Assembly (NCBI GenBank): GCA_032622095.1
Contig: CP136063.1
Coordinates: forward strand, 282,711,426-282,775,425
Reading direction: 5' to 3'
DNA length: 64,000 bases
Origin: Siphonodentalium dalli
Lineage: Eukaryota; Mollusca; Scaphopoda; Gadilida; Siphonodentaliidae
The notes under the pieces are model-generated. The model made no database searches. It was not told the origin of the DNA and was given only the letters and a program-made list of their open reading frames with translations. This document shows, piece by piece, positions 54,651 to 64,000 of this stretch. Position 1 is the stretch's first letter; every line of letters begins with the position of its first letter. Position numbers and translations under genes: made by a program.

Positions 54651-56212
54651 GCTAAATGCGTAAAACCGACATCATTCGCTGGCCAAATTTTTATCCTATA
54701 TTTAGTTTGTGTATGACGTCAGGAAATTCCCGGCTCAGTTGACTATGTTGCCAATTTTATATTGAGTATTATTTATAAAAATGATAGGGCCTACTGGATA
54801 TTTATTTTTTTATTTTGATACATTGAGTGACAAATTTTGACAATTCAATAAAGTTTTTATCGGAAAGTTGCACCAAGATTTTAGATGTTCTCTTTACGCA
54901 TTGTTGAAGAATGAGAACGTTACACGTCCCAACGTACGTCATGCCAATTCAGCCCAATGATGTGGGCACGGGGATTGCTTAAATTAATACCCAAATAAAT
55001 TATGAATTTAAAGCGCATTGTCAAATACATATATTCTCCACAATATAATCGAAAAATACAAACGAATGGGACACATGATTCAATCCAAATGGTTTATTTA
55101 AAAAACATTCCCGCCAAGAAACGCACACTGATTACGTGCGCAGAAAATATGTACAGGTCTGTGAACACGTGTTGTTGTCATGTGGGGCACGAAGTGGGGA
55201 ATGGCATCTATCACGGCTATAACTCATTCGGCAAACCTCGTCAGATTCCGTCACAGGTCGAGGAGTTCAGAATGGGCTATAACTATTACCCATTCGGTAA
55301 TAAATAAATGACATTCATTGAAAATTCAAACAGAATATATCTTAGAGTTAGTATCAATTGACAATTACTCGAGTTGCCATTGAATTTATTGATCAGCTGA
55401 GCTGATGACGATGAAAAAATCTGGGAACATTGCCGCGACGTCAGAGTAGCAATGATAATAATCGGAAGCACAAATGTGTATGGGCCGTTTTGTTCTCTTG
55501 TTTGATTCAGAAAATGTTTATTCACCGCGCTTTAACATTGCGAAATACTCCAGTAAATTGGCCATATCATGATGTGAAAAATCAAAGAAATGACATTGTA
55601 ATACATTAGTTATGTTTATTTGAAAACACGTGCTCACGAGACATACGCGGTTATTTTTAAAATAAAAGTGCGCGAAGCAATTCGAAATATTAATTAGTGC
55701 GCAAGGCTGCATTTACCGCAAATTAATTATCGGCATTGTCTTGTCATTTTATATTGAATACGATTACTCAGAATTCACTAAGAGAAAGCACATTTCTCGA
55801 TCGTAATACACAATGTAGGCACGAATGAATTGTTTACTTTACACAAGATATATACGGGCGAATGTATTGACTGCAATGTCAAGGTTAAAAACCGGTGCCA
55901 GACAGAAGTAAACAGAAAACACGTGCGTGTAATCACTGGTACAACAACTGGTACAATGTGAACTAGTTTTGACTAATAATGCAGACAATTGTAACTGAAT
56001 TGCAGTTTTAGAGAGAGTGGTGTTGTTAAAATGAATGAAAATAAATTATATATTAAACGGGACAATTCCCCCATGCATCTGAAAACAATTTACTAACGGT
56101 GCGCCAAAAACTTTAAGAGATCACGTTGAGCTGGGAATTTCCTGACGTCATACATAATCTAAATATAGGATAAAATTTGGCCAGCGAATGATGTCGGTTT
56201 TACGCATTTAGC
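54651..56212. mobile_element. 1562-bp TIR element with 9-bp target duplication (Mutator-like)
   Basis: It begins GCTAAATGCGTAAAACCGAC and ends with the complement at 56212. The TIR runs about 100 bp with small differences (GATAAAATTTGGCCAGCGAA, TTTCCTGACGTCAT). TGTTTTGAA flanks both sides exactly (54642-54650, 56213-56221). The only longer frame inside (55002-55307, 101 codons) has no recognised domain and contains duplicated GGCTATAACT..CATTCGG text. Long TIR and 9-bp duplication fit the Mutator-like superfamily. Confidence 0.85.
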
Positions 56213-56489
56213 TGTTTTGAAAGTGTTAAAATGTAAAATATGTATCACACTCACAAAACGAAACGAAATAAATGTGTTTGAACGCTACATGGCAATACCA
56301 TTTGTATGCTTATCAGCAACACATATTGAAGTCCTACAGTTTGAATGGACCATACGATTTTACAGTATAGACAGCCCTGGGGTTCGGAAAAAAATACAGG
56401 ATACACGGACTGGGTGGGTGGGTGTCTCCGAGCCCGGAATGCAGATTTTTTTTCTGATGTCATCTGGGGGGGGGGGGTGGTCAGGGAAA

Positions 56490-57690
56490 AAATTACAGAT
56501 ACAAGGTGGACATTTTTGGGGACCCACCACCCCGGGAGCGTAAGTTTATTCTACCCAGGTCTGTGACACCCACCCGGGGCCGTAAGTTTTTTTCACCCAG
56601 GTCTGGGACACCCAGTCTGGAGTAAACTACATACCCACATATAAAAAATAGTGGGTCTGACGACCTTTCGTTCAGTTTTCATTTCCCAAACCCGGGATTC
56701 CTTGTAATTACCGCCAATCAAAACTTAGCTCCAAGAAATGTGTGCCCCAATAAAAAACTAGTAACATGTCACGTGCTCTCGGTGTGGAAATTCCGAAGGT
56801 GTGGCTAAATGTTGTTACAATAGTATCCATGACGTCATGTATACCGGAAGAGGAATTCACAAATCGACAAATAAAGTCGATTGTTGACGAGCGGTCGAAA
56901 GTTTAAAATCAAGAATCACCGTAATTTGGATTGCAGGCAACTGTAATTAGGGTACAACTGGCCAATCTTTGGAGCTAATAATACGGCTGTGTAAGGTCGG
57001 GAGGGTTTCGGTGGGGTTAATTGGTGGTAGAATTGTGTTGCTCTTCGCTCGTTTTGGCTGCGGTGGTACTACTGTCGGTACTGGGGAACTGATAGATCGT
57101 TTTGTTATGTCATTTAACTTTTTTTTAGTTCTGTAGTTGTTTTAGCATATAGGCCCGACATTCATGTATTTTTGATTCGTGGCCGTTGATTTGTGTTATT
57201 TTTGGACAACATGTGCGACAAATCGCCTGGGCCAATCTAAAAAATAATTCGTTCTGAGTCCAAGAGATCCGCATAAATTGACATTTTTTATAATTTCAAG
57301 AAGATCTGTCTTAGTTATTGTACATATTATTTTGGATCCCGGAAGCTAGCTGTTTCCCTTTATTGTCAGTAAACAACCGCCGAACGAAAAGTCACAAACC
57401 CTGCAACTATTAATTCCGATTCTTAGAATCGGATTCACAGGGTTGAAGCGGCCATGACGGCACTGGCACGTGACAATGTTTACGTCTGTCAATCACAACT
57501 AATTTCAGATTTATATTTAGTGCGGTGTGACGTAATTTGGGGGAAGCCCACAACCGTTCAGAAATGAAAAGTTGGTGGGAATGCAATAGACTCAGTATCA
57601 GTATGAATCTGAGTGTATGTTTACATAGACTGTGGGACACCCACCCCCAAAATTTATGAAAATCTTGTAAATTCAACTAAATAATGTGTT
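56490..57690. repeat. Left arm of inverted repeat shared with 59.56-59.69 kb
   Basis: GGGGACCCACCACCCCGGGA, GCGTAAG, CACCCAGGTCTGGGACACCC and, after the 56613-57632 insertion, ACCCCCAAAATTTATGAAAA and TCTTGTAAAT. The reverse complement of all these blocks in order lies at 59565-59690. Ragged G runs occur at about 56466-56476. Confidence 0.7.
56613..57632. mobile_element. 1020-bp CAGTCT element with 9-bp target duplication
   Basis: It starts CAGTCTGGAGTAAACTACAT and ends TGTATGTTTACATAGACTG. The ends are inverted over CAGTCT...TAAAC.ACATA. TGGGACACC flanks both sides exactly (56604-56612, 57633-57641). The mirror copy of the host sequence at 59.6 kb has no insertion, confirming the empty site. 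No transposase frame. Its deletion derivative is at 63228-63305. Confidence 0.88.
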
Positions 57691-57924
57691 GTTGGCAGGG
57701 TAAGGGCCTCCCATTGTGTCTGCACCGGAACTGAGATAACTCTGATCAAGTACACCCACAATAAATAAACAAACAAAGCACATGGCTGAAAAATATGCCA
57801 ATAAAACCAGTGACAAAACCTTTAAAAACCCAAATATTTATGGTTATAAAGGTAAAATACCCACTTTAACACGATAGTTGCGTCCCTTATTAGCAATAGG
57901 TTAAAATATGTGCATGTTTGACCC

Positions 57925-58330
57925 CGAAGCCACGACAACTGGTTTTCAACCAAATTCGTGGCTGGTTAGCCAGCTATTATAAAGCCGGCTCAGTCGCGAC
58001 GTTCGTGGCTGACGAAATATGGCGGCCCAGCCTGGGCGTATTTTCGTTTTTGAAATTTTCCTAATCCCCGTTTATAGACCCCGTTTGTTTTAGCATTTGT
58101 GGTAACCCCGTAGAATCCCAGACCACGTGCGTGCTCTTTTTGGTGTTGGGCTTTTCCAATATGGCAAAAATACATGAATGACTGGCATGGATGTACCATG
58201 TAGTATCCCATCTAATCGGTATAAGTTACATTGGAAGTTTTGTCTCCAATTCAGTTATATGAAAGCATTCATTGGAATAGTCTATTCCACATTGAGAGGC
58301 CCGGGTGTTCTGATAATATAACAACCATGC
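57925..58330. repeat. Dispersed repeat family X, copy B
   Basis: GACCCCGAAGCCACGACAAC at its start is shared with copy C at about 62603. GACGTTCGTGGCTGACGAAA, GGTGTTGGGCTTTTCC and TTCTGATA-TATAACAACCATGCC follow. It is shorter than copies A and C in the middle and runs into the SINE head. Confidence 0.65.
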
Positions 58331-58363
58331 CGAGTCCTTACAAATATATATACCAATATGGGC

Positions 58364-58445
58364 AATGTGGTAGTCCAGTGGTGAGAGTGTCGGACTTGTA
58401 ATGGTGTTACTGCACCAGCGTGAGTTCGCGCCCGGTCGGTGGACT
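58364..58445 (+). repeat. tRNA-derived SINE head
   Basis: TGTGGTAGTCCAGTGGTGAG is an A-box-like segment and GTGAGTTCGCGCCCGGTCGG a B-box-like segment about 50 bp later, with tRNA-like spacing and a CCC/GGG acceptor-type context. A further block, TGACCCTTGGGCAAGGTCAC (about 58607-58626), resembles the conserved central part of several animal SINEs. Confidence 0.6.
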
Positions 58446-58629
58446 ATCGTCTCCACAACAGTGGCTTCTGGTGAAGCAACACACATACATGGTGTTGTTA
58501 TAGTATACAATACGTATAATCGCAAGTGTGCAGCTGTATTGTTAGCCATCATTGAAGAACCAGATTGGCCAGATTAAGCGGTGTGATTCAAATCTCACAG
58601 CAGGTTGTGACCCTTGGGCAAGGTCACTT

Positions 58630-59140
58630 GTATTGTGTTCGCTTCGTCGAACCTAGACGAAAAATATGTAAGCCAAGAGCAATCTTGTATAGCGCCAGCA
58701 GACATACCTCCGATGAAACAACGACTAACTGACCTCAGAAACCAGACCCTCGCCAGAATTGACAACAGCCCACTCATCCAAGAACTCCATCTACGAAACC
58801 AGCTGCTCTCCACCAAAAAGACCAAGTCCATCCTAGAAATCGACAACACCGACAGACCCATCTAGATCCCATACAACCGTCAACCAAGCCAACCAACAGC
58901 CAACTCACCAGCCAGCCAATAACCTCACCAGCAGACGCCAATACAGCCCCCAACCACTCCAGCACTTCGCCAGCCACACCACCAACCAAGCATCCAAGAC
59001 GCATCAGCCTTAAAGCCAGCCAACCAACAGCCACACCAACCAGACATCCAGCCTAAACCCAAGCCTCACATCCCAACAGCCTCGACTCCTCCACCACGCT
59101 TCCACCGCTTTGCCTCCAAATACAACAGCCTCAACAATCG
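58630..59140. other. CA/CCA-rich low-complexity stretch
   Basis: Repeated CCAACCAA, CAGCCA and CCACACCA words make both strands open (for example 58614-58865), but the composition is simple-sequence-like and no domain is visible. Confidence 0.5.
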
Positions 59141-59289
59141 ATTTTCATCGAAGAATTAAAGAAAGGGTGAAGGGAACTGCACAATGCGTTCCGACCATCC
59201 TACCCGGCCTGCGGCCGGAAACTACACAACAACGTATAGCGCCATTATGGCAGCATGCTCAATATGGCATTACACAACAACTGGGGTAA

Positions 59290-59356
59290 TAATGTAAAAG
59301 CGCTTATGGCCCTCGCGGGGATAGGCGCTATATAAGTACCATTATTATTATTGCAA
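59290..59356 (+). repeat. SINE/LINE 3' tail with (ATT)n
   Basis: GGATAGGCGCTATATAAGTA then CCATTATTATTATTG. A GCGCTATATAA..(ATT)n ending is the recognised tail of many invertebrate SINE/L2 families and may be the 3' end of the element whose tRNA head is at 58364. Confidence 0.6.
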
Positions 59357-59554
59357 TTCACAGTGAAGTTGTGCTTGACACATGCCAGCGGCTCAGCCAT
59401 TTGACAATTCCGGTGGCAGAGATTTTTTTTATGTGGCTGGCGTAGAGATAATATGGCTGGCGGCAGCGTGCGATGGCGGCTTCGGGCTCTAGTGCATGTG
59501 TAAAGTGAAAACACCATCAATTTGATTAAATAAACACAGTTCCAGTCCTCTCCA

Positions 59555-59690
59555 TGTGGGAAATCACATTTTACAAGATTTTCATCAATTTTGGGGGTGG
59601 GTGTCCCAGACCTGGGTGGAAAATTCTTACGCTCCCGGGGTGGTGGGTCCCCAAACTGAAAAACACAAAATTTCCACCTTGTATCCATAA
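59555..59690. repeat. Right arm of inverted repeat shared with 56.5-57.7 kb
   Basis: ACAAGATTTTCATCAATTTT, GGGGGTGGGTGTCCCAGACC, ACGCTCCCGGGGTGGTGGGT and CCACCTTGTATCC are the reverse complement of blocks at 56.5-57.7 kb without the 1020-bp insertion. Confidence 0.7.
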
Positions 59691-59699
59691 ACAGGCAGA

Positions 59700-60590
59700 C
59701 TTATTTCCACAATGGTCCTCAGGTTAATATATATATGTTATCTGCAAACAAATTCTAAATTCCAAATGACCAAAGGAATAAATATAGTTTATAATCAACT
59801 TCAAGAGATATATTTCCTTATTTAAATATGTGTTGAAATTTCAATTTCAGGGTTTCGAGTACCGAACTTGGTTTGACAGTGAAACCGTTGGAAATCCTTA
59901 AGATCATTTAAGAATGATATATTCGTAAAAATAGGTACTAAGATTTGTTATGAATGAAAGTGTGAGAGATGTTGTGCATACATATTGCAAATTAAGAGAT
60001 GCAACCACACCAGTGGTGTCCATGGGTTCTGTTTTGTTTCAGCAGCCCTCTACAAACATCTCAGCAGAGAGCCCACCTATCAAATGGTGGCCGAGTTGAA
60101 CTTACTCCAACACATAATCCATAGACCTCCCCGGAATAATGTTCAAACTGTAAAACCCACATGAATGTGAGAATAAAACATATAAAAACCATATGTGAAT
60201 AATACAGAAAAATCACAAAATGTAGCAAATTGGTGCCATGCTACCAGATCGATGTGCATTCAACACATAAACTACTCAGATCCCCCCCCCGATATGCATA
60301 TATGTATGCCTCACAACGGTGACACCCGACCAATTCCTACAAAGCCAGAAGGTGTCTATGGGTTCTGTTTTGTTTATAAGCATCTCCACAAAGATATTTT
60401 AAGCAAAGGGCCCACCCATCAAATGGTGGCCGAGTTCAGAATCCACAGACCTCCTCGACGGATGAATGCACTAAAATGTGTATATAAGATAAAAAATACT
60501 TCAGCTATCTGAAATACAGATGAAAACCGTTACTGATCACATGAAATGTGTTGATTTGCTTTAGAGTCTATGCCCACACAAAAAATTCCT
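59700..60590. repeat. Spacer with a ~110-bp direct duplication
   Basis: GGGTTCTGTTTTGTTT and CACC(T/C)ATCAAATGGTGGCC with ATCCA.AGACCTCC occur at 60020-60130 and again at 60358-60455. The frame at 60195-60512 is part of this duplication and not recognised. Confidence 0.5.
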
Positions 60591-60601
60591 CTTCTTTATC
60601 T

Positions 60602-61160
60602 TTAAGTTGGCTGTATAATTTCAGTCTGACGTTTACATTCTTTACACCGGTTTGAGTCTTCGGTTAACTTGTATTCAGTGTCTAAATCATTCCAAAGTTT
60701 AGTTCCATTGTAGGTGAAAGTTTTGGCAATATGTGTGTCATTTGATGGTATAATGAAACTCACCCGACTGTATCGGGTATCATTCGAATGCACGGTGCTA
60801 ATTGGTATGAAATTTGATGCCAATTATGTGGGTTGGCCTTTATAGTGAATTTATGTTCGAGCTTCAGAGTAGTGAAGTGAATTTGTTTTTTCAACAGGAA
60901 CCAATGGTCTAATCGAAAATATTCGAGACTGACATTATCTCGAGGTTTCAGGCTAAACAAGAAAATGATTAGTTTGTTTTGAGTGGTTTGCAGCTTTTTT
61001 TGGTCTGCTGTGTGAGTCCAAAAGCACTTCACCTCATTCACTGATTTTATCAGTTGACTGCCAAACTGAATATTTAATTTGCTAATTTTTTTCCGAGATC
61101 CAAATAATATTGCTTCAGTTTTGCCTGGGTGCAAAGAAAGTTTGTTATCTACCATCCAAT
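60602..61160 (-). pseudogene. LINE reverse-transcriptase C-terminal fragment
   Basis: The minus strand reads DWMVDNKLSLHPGKTEAILF then GSRKKISK (about 61155-61075), KKLQTTQNKLIIFLFSLKPR and, in an adjacent frame, SRVSFIIPSNDTHIAKTFTY then NGTKLWNDL (to 60640). A W..NKLSLH.GKTE.ILFGS thumb motif followed by LQ..QNK..R and a FNG.+LWN.L end is typical of CR1/L2-type LINEs. It is 5' truncated at about 61165, frameshifted, and different from the LINE at 52 kb. Confidence 0.8.
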
Positions 61161-61164
61161 CATT

Positions 61165-61920
61165 TAAAGGTGTTAGCTAGAGAAAAATTTGAAAACTAGA
61201 CAAGAAAATCGCAAAATCCTAGCATCTAGACTGGGCCCAAGCTTTCCTAGTGTTGGAAATTTCAAACCTCTTACTCTCCCTTATGTTGGAAAATTGTCCA
61301 ACTGACGACCTTTTCAGTCCACAATTTTGACCAAATGTAGTAAAATGTTGTTTACTTAAACTAATTAGAGTTTTTTATTGGACACGGGGAGATACCATGA
61401 CACGACCATGGGTCGGCCCGGTGTGCGAACAATTTTTAATCTGAATAAGAAAATCGCAAATTCCTAGCATCCAGACTAGCCTCAAGCCTTCCTAGAGTTG
61501 GAAATTTCAAACCTGACACCCTCATTTAGGTTGGAAAATTTCCAACTGATGATAATTCCAATGACAATGTTGACCAAATGTACGACAATATTGTTTTCTT
61601 AAGTTAACTAGCAGTTTTTGACTGGCAATGGGGGAGAGACCAGAACAAAAGCTTTCCAAGTGTTGGAAATTTTCAACCTGACACCCCAATACGGTTGGAA
61701 AATTTCCAGCTGGCTAATGGCCATTTCAGTCCATTTTTTTTTAACCAAAAGTAGGAAAATATGCAAATATTGGTCCAAAAACAATAAATTCCCCCAATAA
61801 ATTGTTTGAAAATCAAACTACAAGAACATTTTCAACCTATTGTTAGTGTGAAATTTCCAACTGATGTTGTGTCAGGTATGGAATTTCCAACTGCATGTTG
61901 AAAATTTTGACTAAATTTAG
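61165..61920. repeat. Imperfect ~240-bp repeat, about three units
   Basis: AAGAAAATCGCAAAATCCTA, CTTTCCTAGTGTTGGAAATT and GTTGGAAAATT.TCCAACTGA recur at about 61200, 61443 and 61645. TTGGAAA/TTTCCAA words make the units rich in small inverted repeats. Similar text is seen at 2816-2880. Confidence 0.65.
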
Positions 61921-62339
61921 TTGGAGGGGGTGAGACATCGCATCCCATGTCACCACGTCACTGTCGCAAGTAACCACAAGAACAACTTTATTGAATTTCA
62001 TTTTACTTTTATCTGGGAGAAGTGTGTACGGATGCTCTCAGGCTCCGATCAAAATAATCTGTACATAGTATTAAGCTCCCTGCATATTATATGCCTAAGA
62101 CCGAAAGCACGTATATCAGTTGGACATTTCGAAGTAAACGCTGGTTGAATCCCCCCCCCCTTCAGATAGGCCACATATATATAGTGACATATACTTCATA
62201 TTTAACGCCATGTATACTATATGCTACTATATGTTGGGTATCGTATATATAGGCCTATATATAAGAGATACTTCCGGAAACGTGTTCGCTGTAGGATCCT
62301 ATATATAGGGGGAGCGGGGTAATCCCGAACACATTTTTT

Positions 62340-63602
62340 TTTAAATTGTATAAGCTTTGAAGTCCAATAGTTTCGATTGCATCACTTTTTATAGCAGCCG
62401 TCTGGTTAATACCGTTATATAGGATCTAAATGATCTCAGTCGGTTTGCTATAGCCTATATATAACGATGTGAAGTTTCTGAACGAACATTGAAGTAAAAT
62501 TACATTTAAATTTTCCATATCAATGTTCGTTCAGAAACTTCACATCGTTATATATAGCAAACCGACTGAGATGACACAAACCATTTAGATCCTAATGGTA
62601 GACCCCGAAGCCACGACAACTAGTTTTCACGGCTGGTTCAACCAATTTTCGTGGCTGGTTAGGGCCTATCTAGCTAAGCCGCGGCTCAGTAACGACCTTC
62701 GTGGTTGACGAAATATATGGCGGCTCAGCCGGCTGAGACGTTATCATTCAGCGTATTTCGTTTCCGAAATTGTCCTATATAATACCCGGTTATAGACACC
62801 GATTGTTTTAGCGGTTGTTGTGAACCCGTAGAATTCCAGATCACGCGTGTTCTTTTGGTGTTGGGCTTTTCCATTGTGGCGAGAATACACGAAGGACTCA
62901 GAACAGGACTGGCAGGGATGTACTATGTAGTCTCCCATCTATATAATCGGTATAAATAACATTGAGACTTCTGTCGACTTCAAACGGCTATCATCACTGG
63001 CATCTTGCGATATAATTATGCATGTATCATTGAATGCTGAATCCGATAGTATATATTGATATATAATATTTCAAACTATTTTCTGTTCTCTTCTATGTGC
63101 ATATATTGACAAATGTCAGCGATGTCTGAGACTGAGTCGTGTCGAAATAAACAATTTATACTTTAAACCCTTTCAATACGGAATGGATGCTCCCACTCCG
63201 TTATATGAAAGCATGCATGACCATGCACAGTCTGGAGTAAACTACATACCCACATATAAAAAAAATAGTATCAGTATGAATCTGAGTGTATGTTTACATA
63301 GACTGGACCATGCATTGGAAATTGGAATAGCCTATTTCACAATGACAGGCCCCGGTGTTCTGATAGTGTAACCACAATGCCGTGTCCATAGGCCTATATG
63401 AGTAGGCCTATGCCAATATTAGGCAATGTGGTTTAGTTATTTGCGATTCGCAGTACAGTTGCCCTTGATATATAAGTCCATGCATGCACACGGCTCAGCC
63501 ATCTTACAATTCCGGCTTCGGACTCTACCTAATGGTAACCAGACGGCTGCGACATGTAAAAAGTGATGCAATCGAAAATATTGGACTTCAAAGCTTATGA
63601 GA
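62340..63602. mobile_element. Element bounded by ~65-bp inverted repeats, containing family X copy C
   Basis: TAAGCTTTGAAGTCCAATAG then TTTCGATTGCATCACTTTTT and CCGTCTGGTTA (62350-62410) is inverted at 63537-63602. Immediately inside, 62420-62592 is a palindrome with ~75-bp arms (CAATGTTCGTTCAGAAACTT and AACCGACTGAGAT). Family X sequence follows (62600-63160). No coding capacity. Confidence 0.6.
63228..63305. mobile_element. 78-bp CAGTCT MITE, deletion derivative, 9-bp target duplication
   Basis: Its first ~40 bases equal 56613-56652 and its last ~37 equal 57596-57632. GACCATGCA flanks both sides exactly (63219-63227, 63306-63314). It interrupts text that is continuous in copy B (58258-58290). 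Confidence 0.9.
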
Positions 63603-63604
63603 TA

Positions 63605-64000
63605 CGACATATAAATTATTATTGGTTGATATAAATTATAATTGGTTGATATTTAAATTATAATTGATTAATGAAATGGAAATGATATCTAGTTGTCATG
63701 AATTCCACGAAAAAGGGGCCATGGATACCGATAATGGGTATTTGCATCATAAGCATGTCATCGGGGAATGTTGTTGCTTCTTCTGTATTTCATTATTACT
63801 ATCCAATGAATATATTTTGGAATGGTCATTGCCCTCACTATACATTCTCTTAAACACCAGATATTGTGTGACTGGGGATCAATGATGCGCGCATGCGCAG
63901 TCAACGCATATTTTCATATTTTGCCAAATAAGGTCAAATGAACCAAAATATCATTTTCAAGCAGCTCAAGGGTCATTCTAGGTTAATAGTGAGGCATGTG
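63605..64000. other. Window end, no recognised gene
   Basis: TATAAATTATAATTGGTTGAT-like words repeat about three times (63610-63670). No coding call. Confidence 0.4.

Noticed and set aside
55002-55307. Transposase of the 54651-56212 element
   Set aside because: It has only 101 codons, lacks catalytic motifs, contains an internal duplication, and is far too short for a Mutator-type transposase.
58364-58445. A functional tRNA gene
   Set aside because: The A and B boxes are recognisable but the acceptor stem and anticodon arm do not pair properly, and a SINE-like core follows.
58614-59034. Two overlapping frames on opposite strands near 58.8 kb
   Set aside because: Composition is dominated by CCA/CAA simple sequence. 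No domain is visible, and they lie within SINE-related DNA.

Overview
The window is animal nuclear DNA, most likely from a mollusc. The evidence is spliced exons with GT/AG borders, very low gene density, AT-rich spacers, and dense nested transposons. Several ~160-bp tandem arrays end in GGAC-rich simple sequence plus a hairpin, as is common in bivalve genomes. The phylum is an inference. I see no prokaryotic operons, no CRISPR array and no rRNA.

Layout. 0.25-0.7 kb: broken exon resembling the N-terminal part of Crypton-type (QRICH1/ZMYM2-like) recombinase proteins. 1.5-2.0 kb: tandem array with terminal hairpin. 2.06-12.65 kb: scattered pieces of a hAT-like transposase-family gene, separated by repeats and by a 5.3-kb terminal-inverted-repeat (TIR) element (4039-9323) that itself carries a 1.2-kb foldback element (4753-5952). 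14-21.6 kb: exon-like coding islands (a DUF4806-like start, a transposase-like conserved block, a PHD finger, a TATDN2-like TatD nuclease), the last cut off by a tandem array. 22.8-25.3 kb: three different tandem arrays in direct succession, the middle one reiterating a SWIM zinc-finger exon. 25.8-44 kb: repeated MITEs with a near-perfect ~68-bp palindrome, a plausible five-exon gene (28.3-31.2 kb), a hAT pseudogene (34.5-35.2 kb), and a full-length but broken Ty1/copia retrotransposon on the minus strand (36.9-41.3 kb) inserted inside one of the MITEs. 44-48 kb: TIR elements, nested palindromes and a probable LTR fragment. 48.4-51 kb: a 15-copy ~161-bp array with a four-unit higher-order pattern. 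51.8-54.2 kb: minus-strand LINE with small insertions and a large palindromic element. 54.6-63.6 kb: three elements with perfect 9-bp target duplications, a tRNA-derived SINE head, a second LINE fragment and a dispersed repeat family.

Almost all recognisable coding sequence belongs to mobile elements or is broken. The best candidate for a functioning host gene is the five-exon model at 28276-31224. The most informative content is the nesting record: copia inside a TTAA MITE, a TA MITE inside another TTAA MITE, a TA MITE inside a palindrome inside a LINE, and a foldback inside a TIR element. In several cases the empty site can be read from sister copies in the same window.
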